From Actinomycetota bacterium (lineage in GTDB: Bacteria > Actinomycetota > Actinomycetes > Propionibacteriales > Propionibacteriaceae), in NCBI GenBank assembly GCA_016213595.1, contig JACRAA010000032.1, positions 1 through 14,560 of the forward strand: DNA of 14,560 nt. Direction: 5' to 3'. The translations under genes and the position numbers were made by a program. A model generated the notes under the pieces. It searched no databases. It was given only the letters and a program-made list of their open reading frames with translations, and was not told where the DNA came from. This document shows positions 12,896 to 14,560 of the stretch, in pieces; within the stretch, counting starts at the first letter, position 1; each line of letters opens with the position of its first letter.

Positions 12896-13782
12896 GCCCG
12901 CCACCCCAGCGGCGACGGGTACTCGCCCTGCGCCACGAGCTCGGCCAGGCGGCCGGCCACGGCGCCGCGGTCCGCCGCGTACGTCATCCCGAACCAGGTG
13001 TCGGACGAGGTGAGCACGTCGACGGTGGCCGACCCCTCGGCGACCAGCGCGTCGATCACCGCCGGCAGGTACAGCTCGCTGCCCGCCTCGTGCCCGTGTG
13101 CGTCGAGGAAGGCGGCGAACGCGGACTCGAGCCGGTCGAAGACGTCCGGCCGCAGCCCCCAGAAGTTCATGCTCACGAGCGCGTGGCCGGTGAAGCGCGC
13201 GCCGGAGGCGTCCAGGACGCCGTCCCCCTCGGCCGCCAGCCCCGTGTGCTCGACCACGCGCCGCAGCCGCCCGTCGACCACGTCGCACACGCCGCGCGAC
13301 ACCGACCCGTTCTCCGACAGCGTGTTGACCAGGGGGTACGCGACCATGGCGTACGAACCGTCCGTCTCCTCGCCCGCCAGCCGCGTCGCGAGCTCGGCGT
13401 AGGCCCGTCTCCCGTAGAAGTCGTCCGCGTTGATGACGATGAACGGCGAGCGCACGACCTCGGCGGCGGCGAGAACCGCCTGGCCCGTGCCCCACGGCTT
13501 CGTCCGGCCCTCGGGAACCGCCCGTCCGCCGGGCAGCGCGCCCAGCTCCTGGAAGGCGTACGCGACGGGGACGCGCCCCTCGTACCGGCTGCCGACCGTC
13601 GCGTGGAACGCGTCCTCGAGGTCCGGCCGGATGACGAACACGACACGCTCGACCCCGGCGCGCACGGCGTCGTAGACCGCGTAGTCCATCACGGTCTCCC
13701 CGCTCGGTCCCACGGGCTCGAGCTGCTTCATCCCCCCGAACCGGGACCCCATGCCCGCGGCCAGCACCACCAGCTCCGTCAT
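12892..13782 (-). CDS. Sugar-1-phosphate nucleotidyltransferase
   Basis: A 296-residue cytoplasmic enzyme of the NTP_transferase family that joins a sugar 1-phosphate to an NTP, releasing pyrophosphate. The signature loop LAAGMGSRFGGMKQLEPVG (7-25) binds the nucleotide. PWGTGQAVLAA (96-106) and the metal-binding VINADDFYG (116-124) follow. No C-terminal acyltransferase repeats are present, unlike GlmU. The start at ATG 13782 is 10 bases past the menB stop, and the GAGG overlapping that stop codon probably serves as ribosome-binding site. It is coupled to the NahK-like kinase by a 4-base overlap. This pairing suggests use of HexNAc-1-phosphate, but nucleotide and sugar specificity are inferred. 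Confidence 0.88.
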   Translation of the reverse strand: MTELVVLAAGMGSRFGGMKQLEPVGPSGETVMDYAVYDAVRAGVERVVFVIRPDLEDAFHATVGSRYEGRVPVAYAFQELGALPGGRAVPEGRTKPWGTGQAVLAAAEVVRSPFIVINADDFYGRRAYAELATRLAGEETDGSYAMVAYPLVNTLSENGSVSRGVCDVVDGRLRRVVEHTGLAAEGDGVLDASGARFTGHALVSMNFWGLRPDVFDRLESAFAAFLDAHGHEAGSELYLPAVIDALVAEGSATVDVLTSSDTWFGMTYAADRGAVAGRLAELVAQGEYPSPLGWRA

Positions 13783-13792
13783 GACACCGGCC

Positions 13793-14560
13793 TCAGTAGT
13801 AGTAGGGGAAGGCCGACCAGTCGGGCGAGCGCTTCTCGAGGAACGCGTCGCGGCCCTCGGCAGCCTCGTCCGTCATGTACGCGAGCCGCGTGGCCTCGCC
13901 GGCGAACACCTGCTGGCCCACCATGCCGTCGTCGACCGCGTTGAACGCGTACTTGAGCATGCGGATGGCGGTGGGCGACTTCTCGCAGATCAGCCGGGCC
14001 CATTCCAGGCCGGTCGTCTCCAGCTCCTCGTGCGGTACGACGGCGTTGACAGTGCCCATCGCGTACGCCTCGGCCGCGTCGTACGTCTGGCCGAGGAAGA
14101 AGATCTGGCGGGCGAACTTCTGCCCGACCTGGCGCGCGAGGTACGCGGAGCCGAAGCCCGCGTCGAACGAGCCGACATCGGCGTCGGTCTGCTTGAACCG
14201 CGCGTGCTCGGCGGACGCGATCGTCAGGTCGCAGACCACGTGCAGGGAGTGTCCGCCGCCGGCGGCCCAGCCGCCGACCAGGGCGATGACCGGCTTCGGC
14301 ATGAAGCGGATCTGGCGCTGCACCTCGAGGATGTGGAGCCGGCCGAGCTTCGCCGGGTCGACCTCGGCGGCCGTCTCCCCGCCCGCGTACTGGTAGCCGG
14401 CCCGGCCGCGGATCCGCTGGTCGCCGCCCGAGCAGAACGACCAGCCGCCGTCCTTCGGCGACGGGCCGTTGCCCGTGAGGAGGATGCAGCCGACGTCCGA
14501 GGCGGCGCGTGCGTGCTCGAACGCGACGAGCAGCTCGTCGACGGTGTGCGGCCGGAACGC
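13793..14560 (-). CDS. menB: 1,4-dihydroxy-2-naphthoyl-CoA synthase (partial, lacks N terminus)
   Basis: The last 255 residues of a crotonase-fold enzyme that closes the second ring in menaquinone synthesis, turning o-succinylbenzoyl-CoA into 1,4-dihydroxy-2-naphthoyl-CoA. The gene enters from the right edge in frame, starting at AFRPHTVDELL. The oxyanion-hole segment FCSGGDQRIRG, GGWAAGGGHSLHVVCDLTIA and the MenB-specific TDADVGSFDAGFGSAYLARQ and PDWSAFPYYY ending are all present. This distinguishes it from enoyl-CoA hydratases. Perhaps 40-60 N-terminal residues are missing. The sugar nucleotidyltransferase follows after 10 bases, so menB probably leads the transcript into the sugar genes. 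No other men gene is within the window. Confidence 0.95.
   Translation of the reverse strand, partial: AFRPHTVDELLVAFEHARAASDVGCILLTGNGPSPKDGGWSFCSGGDQRIRGRAGYQYAGGETAAEVDPAKLGRLHILEVQRQIRFMPKPVIALVGGWAAGGGHSLHVVCDLTIASAEHARFKQTDADVGSFDAGFGSAYLARQVGQKFARQIFFLGQTYDAAEAYAMGTVNAVVPHEELETTGLEWARLICEKSPTAIRMLKYAFNAVDDGMVGQQVFAGEATRLAYMTDEAAEGRDAFLEKRSPDWSAFPYYY

Noticed and set aside
12896..13495. Extension of the kinase frame upstream of 12895
   Set aside because: The added part is an Arg/Gly-rich shadow of the nucleotidyltransferase gene. The ATGA junction and the kinase domain boundary support the start at 12895.

Overview
The window looks like chromosomal DNA from a high-GC actinobacterium. 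Codon third positions are mostly G or C, and GTG and TTG starts occur. It carries a TadA-associated acidic protein of a family known from Actinobacteria, next to tadA. Order Propionibacteriales would fit, but that placement is an inference. No phage genes, insertion sequences or CRISPR arrays were seen. Both ends cut through genes: an adenine/adenosine deaminase on the left and menB on the right.

Left part (1-2429): the start of a deaminase gene (-), then about 300 bases of hairpin-rich noncoding DNA, then a TetR regulator (-) divergent from a YbjJ-like MFS transporter (+). The noncoding stretch holds two 28-bp repeats facing two inverted copies with matching 52-bp spacing.

Centre-left (2469-8260): a 1449-residue iron-sulfur 'acyl-CoA dehydratase activase' fusion (-) starting at a TTG. 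It has two ASKHA ATPase domains followed by DUF2229 and HgdB-like parts. A perfect 16-bp palindrome lies just upstream of it. Next comes a second TetR gene (-), divergent from a class I SAM methyltransferase (+). Their promoters share a 31-bp inverted repeat, and the TetR message may be leaderless.

Centre (8261-11652): a tRNA-Ser(CGA) gene (-) divergent from tadA (+). Then come three leftward genes that look like one operon: a TadA-associated acidic protein followed by a DUF1214 / DUF1254 membrane-protein pair. These are divergent from upp, uracil phosphoribosyltransferase (+).

Right part (11653-14560): a 145-bp intergenic region with a long dyad between convergent genes. Then a tight leftward cluster: menB (partial), a sugar-1-phosphate nucleotidyltransferase and a NahK-like N-acetylhexosamine kinase. 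The last two overlap by ATGA and probably act in sequence to make a nucleotide sugar.

Most functions are housekeeping or salvage: nucleobase salvage, tRNA editing, menaquinone and nucleotide-sugar supply. The least ordinary items are the 281-527 repeat region, the giant activase with its operator, and the DUF1214/DUF1254 pair sitting between tadA and its associated gene.
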